Assembly: GCF_920984665.1 (NCBI RefSeq)
Contig: NZ_CAKLBP010000001.1
Location: forward strand, 524,858 to 588,857
Source: Pedobacter sp. Leaf170
GTDB lineage: Bacteria > Bacteroidota > Bacteroidia > Sphingobacteriales > Sphingobacteriaceae
Length of the DNA stretch: 64,000 nt
Reading direction: 5' to 3'
Position numbers and translations under genes: made by a program. Of the stretch, positions 46,405 to 54,461 are shown piece by piece. The notes beneath the pieces are model-generated. The model searched no databases. It was not told the origin of the DNA and worked only from the letters and a program-made list of their open reading frames with translations. Numbering within the stretch: position 1 is the stretch's first letter; each line of letters opens with the position of its first letter.

Positions 46405-47826
46405 CTATGGCCAAACGCCTAAGTTCATATATGAAACTGCAATTTTATCAATTGAATTAACAAAAGCAGCAGTTCTTAAAGTTCCTGTACCAGGTTTTAC
46501 TTGCAAAGTCTCGCGAATTTCATGATACGAATGAATCATGGTATCTTCTAAACCTGAATTTACCAACTCCATTTCTGACGCACCTTTTACAATCATTAAA
46601 CGGTGTTCCGGAAGAATGGTTTTACCAGTCAGGTTTTCTAAAGTAGCAATTAAATTAGCATTTGAGTTGGCTGCATAACGGTTTTCCATACGCCCGAAAG
46701 CTACGTGAGAAAGGTTTTTTAACCATTCGAAATATGAAACCGTAACACCACCGGCATTACAATACATATCCGGAATAATGATACCGCCCATTTCAGTGAA
46801 AATAGCTTCAGCTTCTGGTGTAGTCGGTCCGTTAGCACCTTCAGCAATAATTTTTGCTTTAATGTTACGGATGTTATGTTCTGTAAATTGGTTTTCTAAA
46901 GCCGCCGGAACAATGATATCGCAATCTTGCTCTAATCCTTCCATCGAATTTTTGAAATCTGTAGCACCTGGAAAACCTAAAATTGAACCTGTGTTTTTAC
47001 GGTGTGCAAAAACTTCATCAACATTTAAGCCGTTAGCATTGTAAATAGCACCTTCGTATTCGCAAAGGCCAACAATGGTTGCGCCAAATTCAGCAAGGAA
47101 TTTAGCAGAATGATAACCTACGTTACCTAAACCCTGAACAATTACTCTTTTATCACCTAAACCAGCTTTAAAGCCAATTTTAGCCATATCTTCTGCTACA
47201 TCCACACACTCACGCACTGCATAAGCAACACCACGACCGGTCGCTTCTTTTCGTCCGCGGATACCGTGTAAAGCAATAGGTTTACCTGTAACACAACCTA
47301 AAGCATCCAGCTGACCCGGATTCATAGTCATGTATGTATCTGCAATCCAGCTCATTTCACGTTCGCCCGAACCATAATCAGGAGCAGGAACGTCGATGCC
47401 AGGACCAATAAAATTCTTTTTGATTAACTCTGTAGTGTAACGACGGGTAATGGTTTCTAACTCGGCTACGCTATATTGTTTTGTGTTGATTTTGATACCA
47501 CCTTTGGCACCTCCGAATGGAACGTTAACGATGGCACATTTGTATGTCATTAAGGCTGCAAGCGCCATAACTTCATCTTCGTTAACCATTTCGCTGTAAC
47601 GAATACCACCTTTAGTTGGGCTCATGTGATGCGAGTGTTCTACACGCCATGCATCGATAACTTCAAAACCGTTTCCTCTACGAATTGGGAATTGGAAACG
47701 ATACACACTATTACACGCTTTAATCTGGTTCAATAAACCTTCCGGATGATTGGTGAATTGAGCCGCACTGTCAAAGTTCTTACAAACATCTGCAAAAAAC
47801 TTGTTCTCGTCTGCTAGATTAGCCAT
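46405..47826 (-). CDS. gdhA: Glutamate dehydrogenase
   Basis: A 473-residue hexameric-type Glu/Leu/Phe/Val dehydrogenase. The substrate-binding lysines lie in GGIRYSE...MTYKCAIV and the catalytic lysine in PFGGAKGGI; the conserved Asp is in PAPDYGSGEREMSW; the NAD(P) loop is VQGLGNVGYHSAKFL. It links 2-oxoglutarate and ammonium to glutamate. Cofactor preference (NAD or NADP) is not decided here. It lies 145 bases downstream of the ccm block on the same strand. Confidence 0.95.
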   Translation of the reverse strand: MANLADENKFFADVCKNFDSAAQFTNHPEGLLNQIKACNSVYRFQFPIRRGNGFEVIDAWRVEHSHHMSPTKGGIRYSEMVNEDEVMALAALMTYKCAIVNVPFGGAKGGIKINTKQYSVAELETITRRYTTELIKKNFIGPGIDVPAPDYGSGEREMSWIADTYMTMNPGQLDALGCVTGKPIALHGIRGRKEATGRGVAYAVRECVDVAEDMAKIGFKAGLGDKRVIVQGLGNVGYHSAKFLAEFGATIVGLCEYEGAIYNANGLNVDEVFAHRKNTGSILGFPGATDFKNSMEGLEQDCDIIVPAALENQFTEHNIRNIKAKIIAEGANGPTTPEAEAIFTEMGGIIIPDMYCNAGGVTVSYFEWLKNLSHVAFGRMENRYAANSNANLIATLENLTGKTILPEHRLMIVKGASEMELVNSGLEDTMIHSYHEIRETLQVKPGTGTLRTAAFVNSIDKIAVSYMNLGVWP

Positions 47827-47971
47827 TATTTATTTTTTATGAATTAAGTATGCTGCAAAATTGCCTAAAAAAACAGCATATATCCAAATGAAAAAATACT
47901 TAGTGTATAGCAAACACCAATCAATTTTGGTTCAAAAAATAGGTTTAAAACCTTTAAACTTAGTTTTTAGG

Positions 47972-48178
47972 TTAGTTTTCTTTTTCTATTTTTTTTAATC
48001 TTTTATCGATTGAAAATAGATAAGCTAATAAACCAAGCAAAATTATTACGATACAAGCCACAACAACATAGATTTTACCATTGCTACGCAAAGTGTCGGC
48101 CATTTCGATATCGTTATTTTGAGCAAATAATTGTATGGTTGCTAACATTAATATAAGGGAGAATAATATCTTTTTCAT
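47972..48178 (-). CDS. ccmD: CcmD-like small membrane protein
   Basis: A 68-residue protein with a signal peptide (1-19, ending FAQ), one membrane helix (about 37-57) and a basic C-terminus SIDKRLKKIEKEN. Size, topology and place directly after ccmC match the CcmD-like family of Bacteroidota. CcmD helps release holo-CcmE from the CcmABC complex. The signal peptide is unlike proteobacterial CcmD, which lacks one. Confidence 0.8.
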   Translation of the reverse strand: MKKILFSLILMLATIQLFAQNNDIEMADTLRSNGKIYVVVACIVIILLGLLAYLFSIDKRLKKIEKEN

Positions 48179-48244
48179 TGTGATTTTATTTCGTATTGAA
48201 AAGTTTAATGTTGAAAAGTTTTGCAGGTTGATTTTTTCCAGCTT

Positions 48245-48907
48245 CTAATTGTGTTGTTGCTTATTTTCTATTAACCGCAACCTGAAACGAATAGTATAAA
48301 CCCAGTAACCAATTAATATCCAACCTAAACATGCCGGATAAAAAACCATACGCATTCTACTATCTAAATCATAACTATTAAAGCCCGGATTACCGCCATT
48401 CCCTGGATGCAAAGAATCTTTTAATCGAGGCAAAACGAAAAGTAAAACAACCATCATCGGGAACGCGAATATGTTATAAATGGCCGAAATTTTGGCTCTT
48501 TTTTGTTCTTCATCTATCGCATTGCGAAGTATTAAATAAGCGAAATATAGTAAAACAGATATGGCTGCAAAATTCTGCTTAGGGTCGAAACTCCAGAATT
48601 GGCCCCAGGTATATTTAGCCCAAATGGCACCCGTTACTAAACCTAAAAGGCCGAAGATAATGCCTGCGTTTACACTTTCAACGGCTTTTAAATCATCAAT
48701 TTCGCTTTTTGAGCTTAGTGATTTGATGCTGTAAAAAACCGAAATAGAGAATAAAACAATCATGGCAAACCACATAGGTACGTGGAAATACAAATTTCTG
48801 ATAGATTCATTTAAAATAGGTAATCGAGGTACGCCCAACAACAAACCTGCTATTGCAGTGTAAATTACTAAAACCGAACCTAAAATTTTCCACCAAGTTT
48901 TATTCAT
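48245..48907 (-). CDS. ccmC: Cytochrome c maturation protein CcmC
   Basis: A 220-residue protein with six membrane helices. The haem-handling WWD-type segment is AIWAKYTWGQFWSFDPKQN (about 110-128), and periplasmic His residues flank it (LYFHVPMW). CcmC presents haem to CcmE at the outer face of the inner membrane. It lies between ccmB and ccmD on the minus strand; ccmA is not in the window. Confidence 0.93.
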   Translation of the reverse strand: MNKTWWKILGSVLVIYTAIAGLLLGVPRLPILNESIRNLYFHVPMWFAMIVLFSISVFYSIKSLSSKSEIDDLKAVESVNAGIIFGLLGLVTGAIWAKYTWGQFWSFDPKQNFAAISVLLYFAYLILRNAIDEEQKRAKISAIYNIFAFPMMVVLLFVLPRLKDSLHPGNGGNPGFNSYDLDSRMRMVFYPACLGWILIGYWVYTIRFRLRLIENKQQHN

Positions 48908-48978
48908 ATATATTTAATTTTGAATGAATGAATTAAGTATTTTTTTTCCTTTCCATCATCCATTTATACCGTCCATTT

Positions 48979-49644
48979 TTAATCCCGCCAAAGGTATGGA
49001 AATAACAATAATGAAGTAGCAACTGTAAGTACATTTACCAAAAGCAACATGCCAATTTCATCATAGCTATTTTCCCAGGGCAACCCATCTACAGCATTTT
49101 TGGCTAATTTTATTAAAAGAATAAGTACCGGGATAATAATTGGAAAGCTTAAAATTGCCATTAACATTCCACCATTTCCGGCTTTACTCGCAATAGCCGA
49201 AACCATAGTAAAAACCGTTGAAAAACTTATGCTTCCCATTATTGCAGCTACATAGTACAAAAGTAAATCTGGAGGTGTAAAAGAATCAAAAACCATTGTA
49301 TAAAAACCCAATGCAATGGTAGTTAAAACCAACATGAGTAAAATGTTGTATACGGTTTTTGATATTAAAACTGCAGCCGGACTAGCTAAAACGTAGCTGT
49401 ACAATTGCTGACCTTTAGTTTCTTGCAAAAAACTTTTTGAAACCCCGTTAATTGATGCAAAAAGTATAATTATCCAGAACAAAGCATTCCAGGCCAGTTT
49501 ATCGCCCAAACTAATAAAAGATAAATAACAGGTAAAAATTGTAGAAACTACATATAGCAATACTCCATTGATGGTATATTTGGAACGCCACTCTAAAAGT
49601 ACTTCCTTGTGGATTAAATATTTAACCTCTTTGGCCAGTTGCAT
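48979..49644 (-). CDS. ccmB: Cytochrome c maturation permease CcmB
   Basis: The 221-residue protein has six membrane helices and opens LIHKEVLLEWRSKYTINGVL, the typical CcmB start. CcmB is the permease of the CcmAB complex that uses ATP to free haem-loaded CcmE. It lies 71 bases upstream of ccmC. Its ATPase CcmA is not adjacent, so it must be encoded elsewhere. Confidence 0.92.
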   Translation of the reverse strand: MQLAKEVKYLIHKEVLLEWRSKYTINGVLLYVVSTIFTCYLSFISLGDKLAWNALFWIIILFASINGVSKSFLQETKGQQLYSYVLASPAAVLISKTVYNILLMLVLTTIALGFYTMVFDSFTPPDLLLYYVAAIMGSISFSTVFTMVSAIASKAGNGGMLMAILSFPIIIPVLILLIKLAKNAVDGLPWENSYDEIGMLLLVNVLTVATSLLLFPYLWRD

Positions 49645-49730
49645 AACCGCAAAGATACTTTTATTGCGAAATATTGCCAGTAGAAATTGTAGGTTTGTTG
49701 TAATATTGTTTAAAGATTAAGCGCAGTATA

Positions 49731-49912
49731 TTTGCCACGGAAACACACAATACACTGAAATTTATTTCCACCAATTCAATGAGCTCCGTATTTCCGCGAT
49801 AAAATTAAGAAACCAATATTTAAAAGTTAATCGAAAAAGATTAGCAATCGAAACACAGACCATGAAAAATTTAGTTCTTTTTGTTCCGTGAATTCCGTGT
49901 TTCCGTGGCAAA
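49731..49912. mobile_element. 182-bp inverted-repeat element (MITE-like)
   Basis: Perfect 16-base terminal repeats TTTGCCACGGAAACAC (49731-49746) and GTGTTTCCGTGGCAAA (49897-49912), with weaker pairing further in. The centre is AT-rich and has no ORF. No clear target duplication is seen. It lies between the divergent ccmB and ogt genes and so may carry their promoters. Confidence 0.6.
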
Positions 49913-49922
49913 AAATATTTTT

Positions 49923-50402
49923 ATGAACTACGCATCAACTATCGAATCGCCAATTGGCAAAATAACCATCTTAGTTGAAGATGATTTTGTTACTGCAGTA
50001 ACATTTGCAGAAAAAGATATTGATGGCTTGCAAGAAAACGACCTTACAAAACAGGCTGCTTCACAATTGCAAGCTTATTTTAATGGCGATTTAAAGGATT
50101 TCGTCTTCCCTGTGAAACAGAAAGGCACAGATTTTCAACAAGAAGTTTGGCAAAATTTATTAGCTATCCCATTCGGAGAAACTACAACGTATGCTAAATT
50201 TTCGGCACACCATCCATTAGCCATAAGAGCAATTGCGGCTGCAAATGGTAAAAATGATATTGCCGTTGTGGTTCCTTGTCACAGAGTTATTGGTAGCAAT
50301 GGAAAATTAGTTGGTTATGCTGGCGGTCTGTGGCGAAAACAATGGTTACTGCAACACGAAAGAGAGGTTGCTCAAAGAGGACAAACAGAACTTAAATTTT
50401 AA
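49923..50402 (+). CDS. ogt: Methylated-DNA-[protein]-cysteine S-methyltransferase
   Basis: A 159-residue suicide DNA-repair protein. C119 in the PCHRVIG motif accepts the alkyl group from O6-alkylguanine. The DNA-binding wing reads FGETTTYAKFSAHH and the recognition helix RAIAAANGKNDIAVVVPCH. I place the start at ATG 49923, just outside the inverted repeat; the longer reading into the repeat from 49881 has no support. Confidence 0.93.
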   Translation: MNYASTIESPIGKITILVEDDFVTAVTFAEKDIDGLQENDLTKQAASQLQAYFNGDLKDFVFPVKQKGTDFQQEVWQNLLAIPFGETTTYAKFSAHHPLAIRAIAAANGKNDIAVVVPCHRVIGSNGKLVGYAGGLWRKQWLLQHEREVAQRGQTELKF

Positions 50403-50408
50403 ATAATA

Positions 50409-50798
50409 ATGATGACCACAGATTTTGCCGAAACTCCAACTTTTTTAAAAGCCATTCGATTAATTAATATAAATAATGATGACTGCAGTTTTGAAACTGG
50501 AAAAATTCCTGCACAGCAAAACATTAATGCAAATTATTTTTTTGCTAAAACGGATGTATCTAGCTTAGAAAACATCCCTCACCCCGCACCAAGACGACAA
50601 TTCGTAATCACCATAAAAGGAAAACTGAAATTTACGGTAACTAACGGAGATACTTTTATCCTCGAACCTGGCGTAGTTTTAATTGCTAATGACACTAAAG
50701 GCGCCGGGCATACCTGGGAAGTAATTGAAGGTGATGTGTGGGAAAGAATTTACATCCCTTTGGGAAATGATGCCGATGATTATTTTATTAAAGATTAA
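50409..50798 (+). CDS. Cupin-like protein
   Basis: A 129-residue protein whose second half has the cupin pattern: RRQFVITIKGKLKFTVTNGD, FILEPGVVLIANDTKGAGHTWEV. The metal-binding His set of true cupins is mostly absent, so an enzymatic role is uncertain. It follows ogt after six bases and precedes the SpeD homologue by 56 bases on the same strand. Confidence 0.65.
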   Translation: MMTTDFAETPTFLKAIRLININNDDCSFETGKIPAQQNINANYFFAKTDVSSLENIPHPAPRRQFVITIKGKLKFTVTNGDTFILEPGVVLIANDTKGAGHTWEVIEGDVWERIYIPLGNDADDYFIKD

Positions 50799-50854
50799 AT
50801 AACATACTGCAGAATACGATTAAAAATTTTTACAATTTAAAATAATTTATAATT

Positions 50855-51229
50855 TTGAGTGATACCAAACGCTCAATGACATATAAACCAGGACTACACA
50901 TTTTATCAGAATTTTCTTCTGATGAAGTTAACAAACTATCCTTTTTTGATGAGTGCAAAACTCTTTTCAACCAGTTGATCATAGAAAATGGTTTGGAAAA
51001 AGTTGGAGAAGTTTACCATGATTTTCCAGGCGGTGGTTTTACAGCTGTAATTTGCTTAACAGAATCTCACCTTTCTATACATACCTGGCCGGAGTTTAAT
51101 TTAGCAACATTCGATATCTTCTTATCCAATTACAAAAAAGATAATACTGAAAAAGTAAAATCTATTTATCAATCTGTGTTGAATTTTTTTGAAGGTAAAG
51201 AAATTCAGAAAACCGAAATTGTTCGTTAA
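50855..51229 (+). CDS. SpeD-family pyruvoyl-dependent decarboxylase, atypical
   Basis: The 124-residue protein resembles class 1b AdoMet decarboxylase, which cleaves itself to form a pyruvoyl cofactor. The cleavage site E70-S71 and H76 are kept in TESHLSIHTWPE. Aligned without gaps to the Thermotoga enzyme, Ser55 is T63 and the catalytic Cys83 is S91 (DIFLSN where DIFTCG is usual). Such change fits the neofunctionalised SpeD relatives that decarboxylate ornithine or arginine, so the substrate is open. Start TTG 50855 has an A/T-rich leader; ATG 50876 is an alternative. It overlaps the DUF4178 gene by one base. Confidence 0.85.
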   Translation: MSDTKRSMTYKPGLHILSEFSSDEVNKLSFFDECKTLFNQLIIENGLEKVGEVYHDFPGGGFTAVICLTESHLSIHTWPEFNLATFDIFLSNYKKDNTEKVKSIYQSVLNFFEGKEIQKTEIVR

Positions 51230-52542
51230 TGGAAAACTTAACGCAACCATTTTTTAAATTATCAGAAGCAACTGTTTGTCAGGCTTGTAAGCAGAATATA
51301 ACGCTGTATGATATTTCAAAAAGCAACTACGTAGTCTGCTCTTTTTGCTTTTCTTATTTGCAATTAAATGCAGATAAAGAAACTATAAAAAAAGATCAAC
51401 TAAAGAAGCCCAAACTTACGCCTCTTTTAAAAATTGGCTCAACTGCAACCATTCGCGATACGAATTTCAAGGTAATTGCCTACCTGGAAAAACAAGAAGC
51501 GGGCACAAACTACGAGTGGCGGGAATATATGCTCACAAGTTTAGATAAAGGCTACATTACAATTGCAGAATTTAACGGCCATTGGAGCTTGATTGGCGGC
51601 GAAAAATTTATTCCAGATTTTAAAGCACCAATGTCTTACGGAGATACCGTTGGCTACCACGATGTAGATTATAAATTATTTAATAAATACACACCCATTA
51701 TTAATGCGATGTTGGGCGAGGTTGATTGGGATATTATTAATGAAAAGGTAGCAACATCAGAATTTATAGCCCCGCCGCTGATGGTTGTTAAAGAAATAAT
51801 TAATAATGATAGCAGAAACCCAAATTACTACATTGGAGAGTATTTAGACGCAAACTTTATTGCAGAAACATTTAACCTTGAAAGAACTGTTTTACCAATT
51901 CAAATTGGAATTGGCGCTCATCAGCCATCTTTGTCTTACGATAGATGGATATCGTCGCTAAACATATCAATAATCGCAATATTGTTAGTTTTAGGTTTAC
52001 ATTTTGTGCTCGATATTTTCAAATCTGAAAAGGAACTAATTAATAGTGATTTTGCAATATCAAAAAATGATAAAGGCGATGAAAATTCCTATAAATCATT
52101 TATCACACCATCATTTGTAATTAATGACGGCTCATCCAATATAGAATTTAAAATTAGTGCAAACCTAGATAACAACTGGTTTGAAACTACAATTGTTTTG
52201 GTAAATGAAAGTGACAACAGAACCTGGGAGGTTAGCAAGGGAATAGAATATTACCATGGATACGAGGATGGTGAAAGCTGGTCAGAAGGTTCCAGAGAAG
52301 AAAAGATAATGGTTTCAAATATCCCGAGTGGAAAGTATCATTTAAATATTTATCCATCTACAGGAGATCATTCCAGTAACAGCATTTACATAAGAGCGGT
52401 GGCAAATTCAAGCATGTGGCGAAATACATTATTAACCATGCTTGCTATATGTATCTATCCAATAGTTTGTTATTACCTAATGCGCAATTTTGAAAAGAAA
52501 CGATGGGAAAATAGTGATTATTCACCTTTTGTTAGCGATTAA
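51229..52542 (+). CDS. Zinc-ribbon DUF4178 membrane protein
   Basis: A 437-residue protein. Residues 17-40 hold two CxxC pairs (C17/C20 and C37/C40), a likely zinc ribbon. A DUF4178-type domain follows (about 65-215, LLKIGSTATIRDTNFKVIAYLE, shown here in its core KIGSTATIRDTNFKV). One helix is at about 246-264, then a beta-sandwich-like periplasmic region (280-400) and a last helix near 412-430. DUF4178 genes often accompany polyamine-type enzymes and DUF350 proteins, as in E. coli yjfK-yjfL. Its role is unknown. It starts inside the SpeD stop codon. Confidence 0.8.
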   Translation: MENLTQPFFKLSEATVCQACKQNITLYDISKSNYVVCSFCFSYLQLNADKETIKKDQLKKPKLTPLLKIGSTATIRDTNFKVIAYLEKQEAGTNYEWREYMLTSLDKGYITIAEFNGHWSLIGGEKFIPDFKAPMSYGDTVGYHDVDYKLFNKYTPIINAMLGEVDWDIINEKVATSEFIAPPLMVVKEIINNDSRNPNYYIGEYLDANFIAETFNLERTVLPIQIGIGAHQPSLSYDRWISSLNISIIAILLVLGLHFVLDIFKSEKELINSDFAISKNDKGDENSYKSFITPSFVINDGSSNIEFKISANLDNNWFETTIVLVNESDNRTWEVSKGIEYYHGYEDGESWSEGSREEKIMVSNIPSGKYHLNIYPSTGDHSSNSIYIRAVANSSMWRNTLLTMLAICIYPIVCYYLMRNFEKKRWENSDYSPFVSD

Positions 52543-52716
52543 ATGGATATAAAACCGATAAAATATTACCTGATTGTATTGCTAATTTTTGTTGGCATTT
52601 ACACATATTGCGGCTTAAATGGCATTGCTTTCTACGAAGATAAGGTAGAAAAGAACACCGAATTTAATGGCAATAGAACACATGTTGGAACTGCAAATAG
52701 ATTTTACCATAAATAA
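52543..52716 (+). CDS. 57-residue membrane protein
   Basis: A short ORF opens directly after the DUF4178 stop codon (ATG 52543, zero spacing) and ends six bases before the DUF350 start. The product begins MDIKPIKYYLIVLLIFVGIY, a single membrane helix, with a polar tail of about 35 residues. Its tight fit between two genes of the cluster is the main evidence that it is real. No family recognised. Confidence 0.7.
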   Translation: MDIKPIKYYLIVLLIFVGIYTYCGLNGIAFYEDKVEKNTEFNGNRTHVGTANRFYHK

Positions 52717-52722
52717 AAAGTT

Positions 52723-52947
52723 ATGACTATAAATGAATTAATTAACATCAAATACATTGTTGCCTCGATTGTATATTCTGTTGTAGGTATTGCTGTACTT
52801 TTCATCGCATTTTGGGTTATTGAAAAAATAACGCCAGAAAACCTTTGGAAAGAAATTTTAGTGAAGCAAAATATAGCTTTAGCTATCGTAGCTTCTGCTT
52901 TTATTATCGCTATCGCGATTATAATCAGCTCTGCTATACATAGTTAA
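52723..52947 (+). CDS. DUF350 family membrane protein
   Basis: A 74-residue protein with two membrane helices (about 10-32 and 48-72) and ITPENLWKEILVKQNIALAIVAS in the loop (core NLWKEILVKQNIALA). This matches one repeat of DUF350, the YjfL family. In other bacteria DUF350 lies next to DUF4178 and aminopropyltransferase genes. The SpeE-like gene starts two bases after the stop. Confidence 0.85.
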   Translation: MTINELINIKYIVASIVYSVVGIAVLFIAFWVIEKITPENLWKEILVKQNIALAIVASAFIIAIAIIISSAIHS

Positions 52948-52949
52948 AC

Positions 52950-54461
52950 ATGAACAAAAAACTTCCAGCGCTTTTATTAATATCGGTATTTGTTGTAGCT
53001 ACCTGCGGACTTATTTATGAGCTAATTGCCGGAACTTTAGCAAGTTATTTACTAGGCGATTCGGTAACCCAATTTTCTACCATAATTGGCGTTTACCTTT
53101 TCTCGATGGGCATTGGTTCCTGGATTTCTAAATATTTTGATAAAAACATTTTATCGTGGTTTATCCAAATAGAAATATTAGTTGGTTTAGTTGGAGGCTT
53201 TAGCGCCACAATTCTATTTCTCGTATTTGAAAGCATTGCTTCTTTTAGGATTGTGCTGTATGGTTTTGTGAGCTTAACAGGTATTTTAGTAGGCTTAGAA
53301 ATTCCTTTGCTCATGCGTATTCTTAAAGATAGGTATGAGTTTAAAGATTTAGTTTCGAAAGTATTTACCTTCGATTATATCGGAGCGCTTTTGGCCTCTC
53401 TAATTTTCCCTCTTTTATTAATACCCCATTTGGGCTTAGTAAAAACAGCTTATCTGTTTGGAATATTAAATGTATTGGTGGCTTTAATTGTATGCGTCAG
53501 CTTTAAAAAAGAAATTAAAGCTTCAAAATATTTACAATCTGCATCACTAATCAGCATAATTGTGTTACTTGCCGGTTTTGTTTATGCAGAACGCATCACT
53601 AGTTTTTCTGAGAGCCAAACCTATAGTGATACGATAATTTATTCGAAAAGTACTCCTTATCAAAGAATTATCCTAACCAAAAAAAACAAAGTATTAAGGT
53701 TATTTTTAAATGGAAATCTACAATTCAGTTCTGATGATGAATATCGCTATCATGAAGCCTTAGTTCATCCGGGTTTACAAGCTTTGCCATTTGCCAGGCA
53801 CGTTTTAGTAATGGGTGGCGGCGATGGTTTGGCTGTTAGAGAAATTTTAAAATATCCTAATGTTGATTCTGTTACCTTAGTAGATTTGGATAAAGGCATG
53901 ACTACGCTCTTTCAATCCAATAAAATCCTTTTAGGTTTAAATAAAAATTCTCTTCTATCACCTAAAGTAAAAGTAATTAATGCCGATGCATTTAGCTGGA
54001 TTAAAGCACAGCGGAAGAAATTTGATTTCATCGTAATAGATTTTCCCGATCCATCTAATTATGCCGTTGGTAAATTGTACACCAATGTTTTTTACACCTT
54101 GGTTAAAAGCATTTTAGCACCAAAAGGACTAATTGTTGTTCAGTCTACATCACCTTATGTTGCTCCAAAATCATTCTGGACCGTAAATAAAACTTTAGAG
54201 AGTGTTGGATTTAAAACTATCCCATACCATAATTATGTACCCTCTTTTGGCGAGTGGGGCTATATTATGGCAACCGAGCCAGAGAATGTTTATAAAAAAC
54301 CACAGCAGTATTTACCTGGTTTAAAATTTATTTCGAAAGAAAGTTTAGACCTGATGCTTTTCTTTCCAAAAGATATGAGCAAAGTTGAAACTGATGTGAA
54401 TAAATTAAACAACCAAATTTTAGTTAAATACTTCGAAGATGAGTGGGCAAACGTTTTATAA
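52950..54461 (+). CDS. Membrane-embedded SpeE-type aminopropyltransferase
   Basis: A 503-residue fusion. Residues 1-215 form about seven membrane helices; 225-480 form a spermidine-synthase-type domain with the substrate motif DDEYRYHEALVHPG, the AdoMet-type loop GGGDGLAVREIL and the acidic IDFPDPSN. The enzyme would transfer an aminopropyl group from decarboxylated AdoMet to an amine at the membrane. The acceptor is not known. The membrane anchor and the cluster partners suggest a lipid, peptide or exported amine. The 3' end overlaps the oxidase gene by 23 bases. Confidence 0.88.
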   Translation: MNKKLPALLLISVFVVATCGLIYELIAGTLASYLLGDSVTQFSTIIGVYLFSMGIGSWISKYFDKNILSWFIQIEILVGLVGGFSATILFLVFESIASFRIVLYGFVSLTGILVGLEIPLLMRILKDRYEFKDLVSKVFTFDYIGALLASLIFPLLLIPHLGLVKTAYLFGILNVLVALIVCVSFKKEIKASKYLQSASLISIIVLLAGFVYAERITSFSESQTYSDTIIYSKSTPYQRIILTKKNKVLRLFLNGNLQFSSDDEYRYHEALVHPGLQALPFARHVLVMGGGDGLAVREILKYPNVDSVTLVDLDKGMTTLFQSNKILLGLNKNSLLSPKVKVINADAFSWIKAQRKKFDFIVIDFPDPSNYAVGKLYTNVFYTLVKSILAPKGLIVVQSTSPYVAPKSFWTVNKTLESVGFKTIPYHNYVPSFGEWGYIMATEPENVYKKPQQYLPGLKFISKESLDLMLFFPKDMSKVETDVNKLNNQILVKYFEDEWANVL

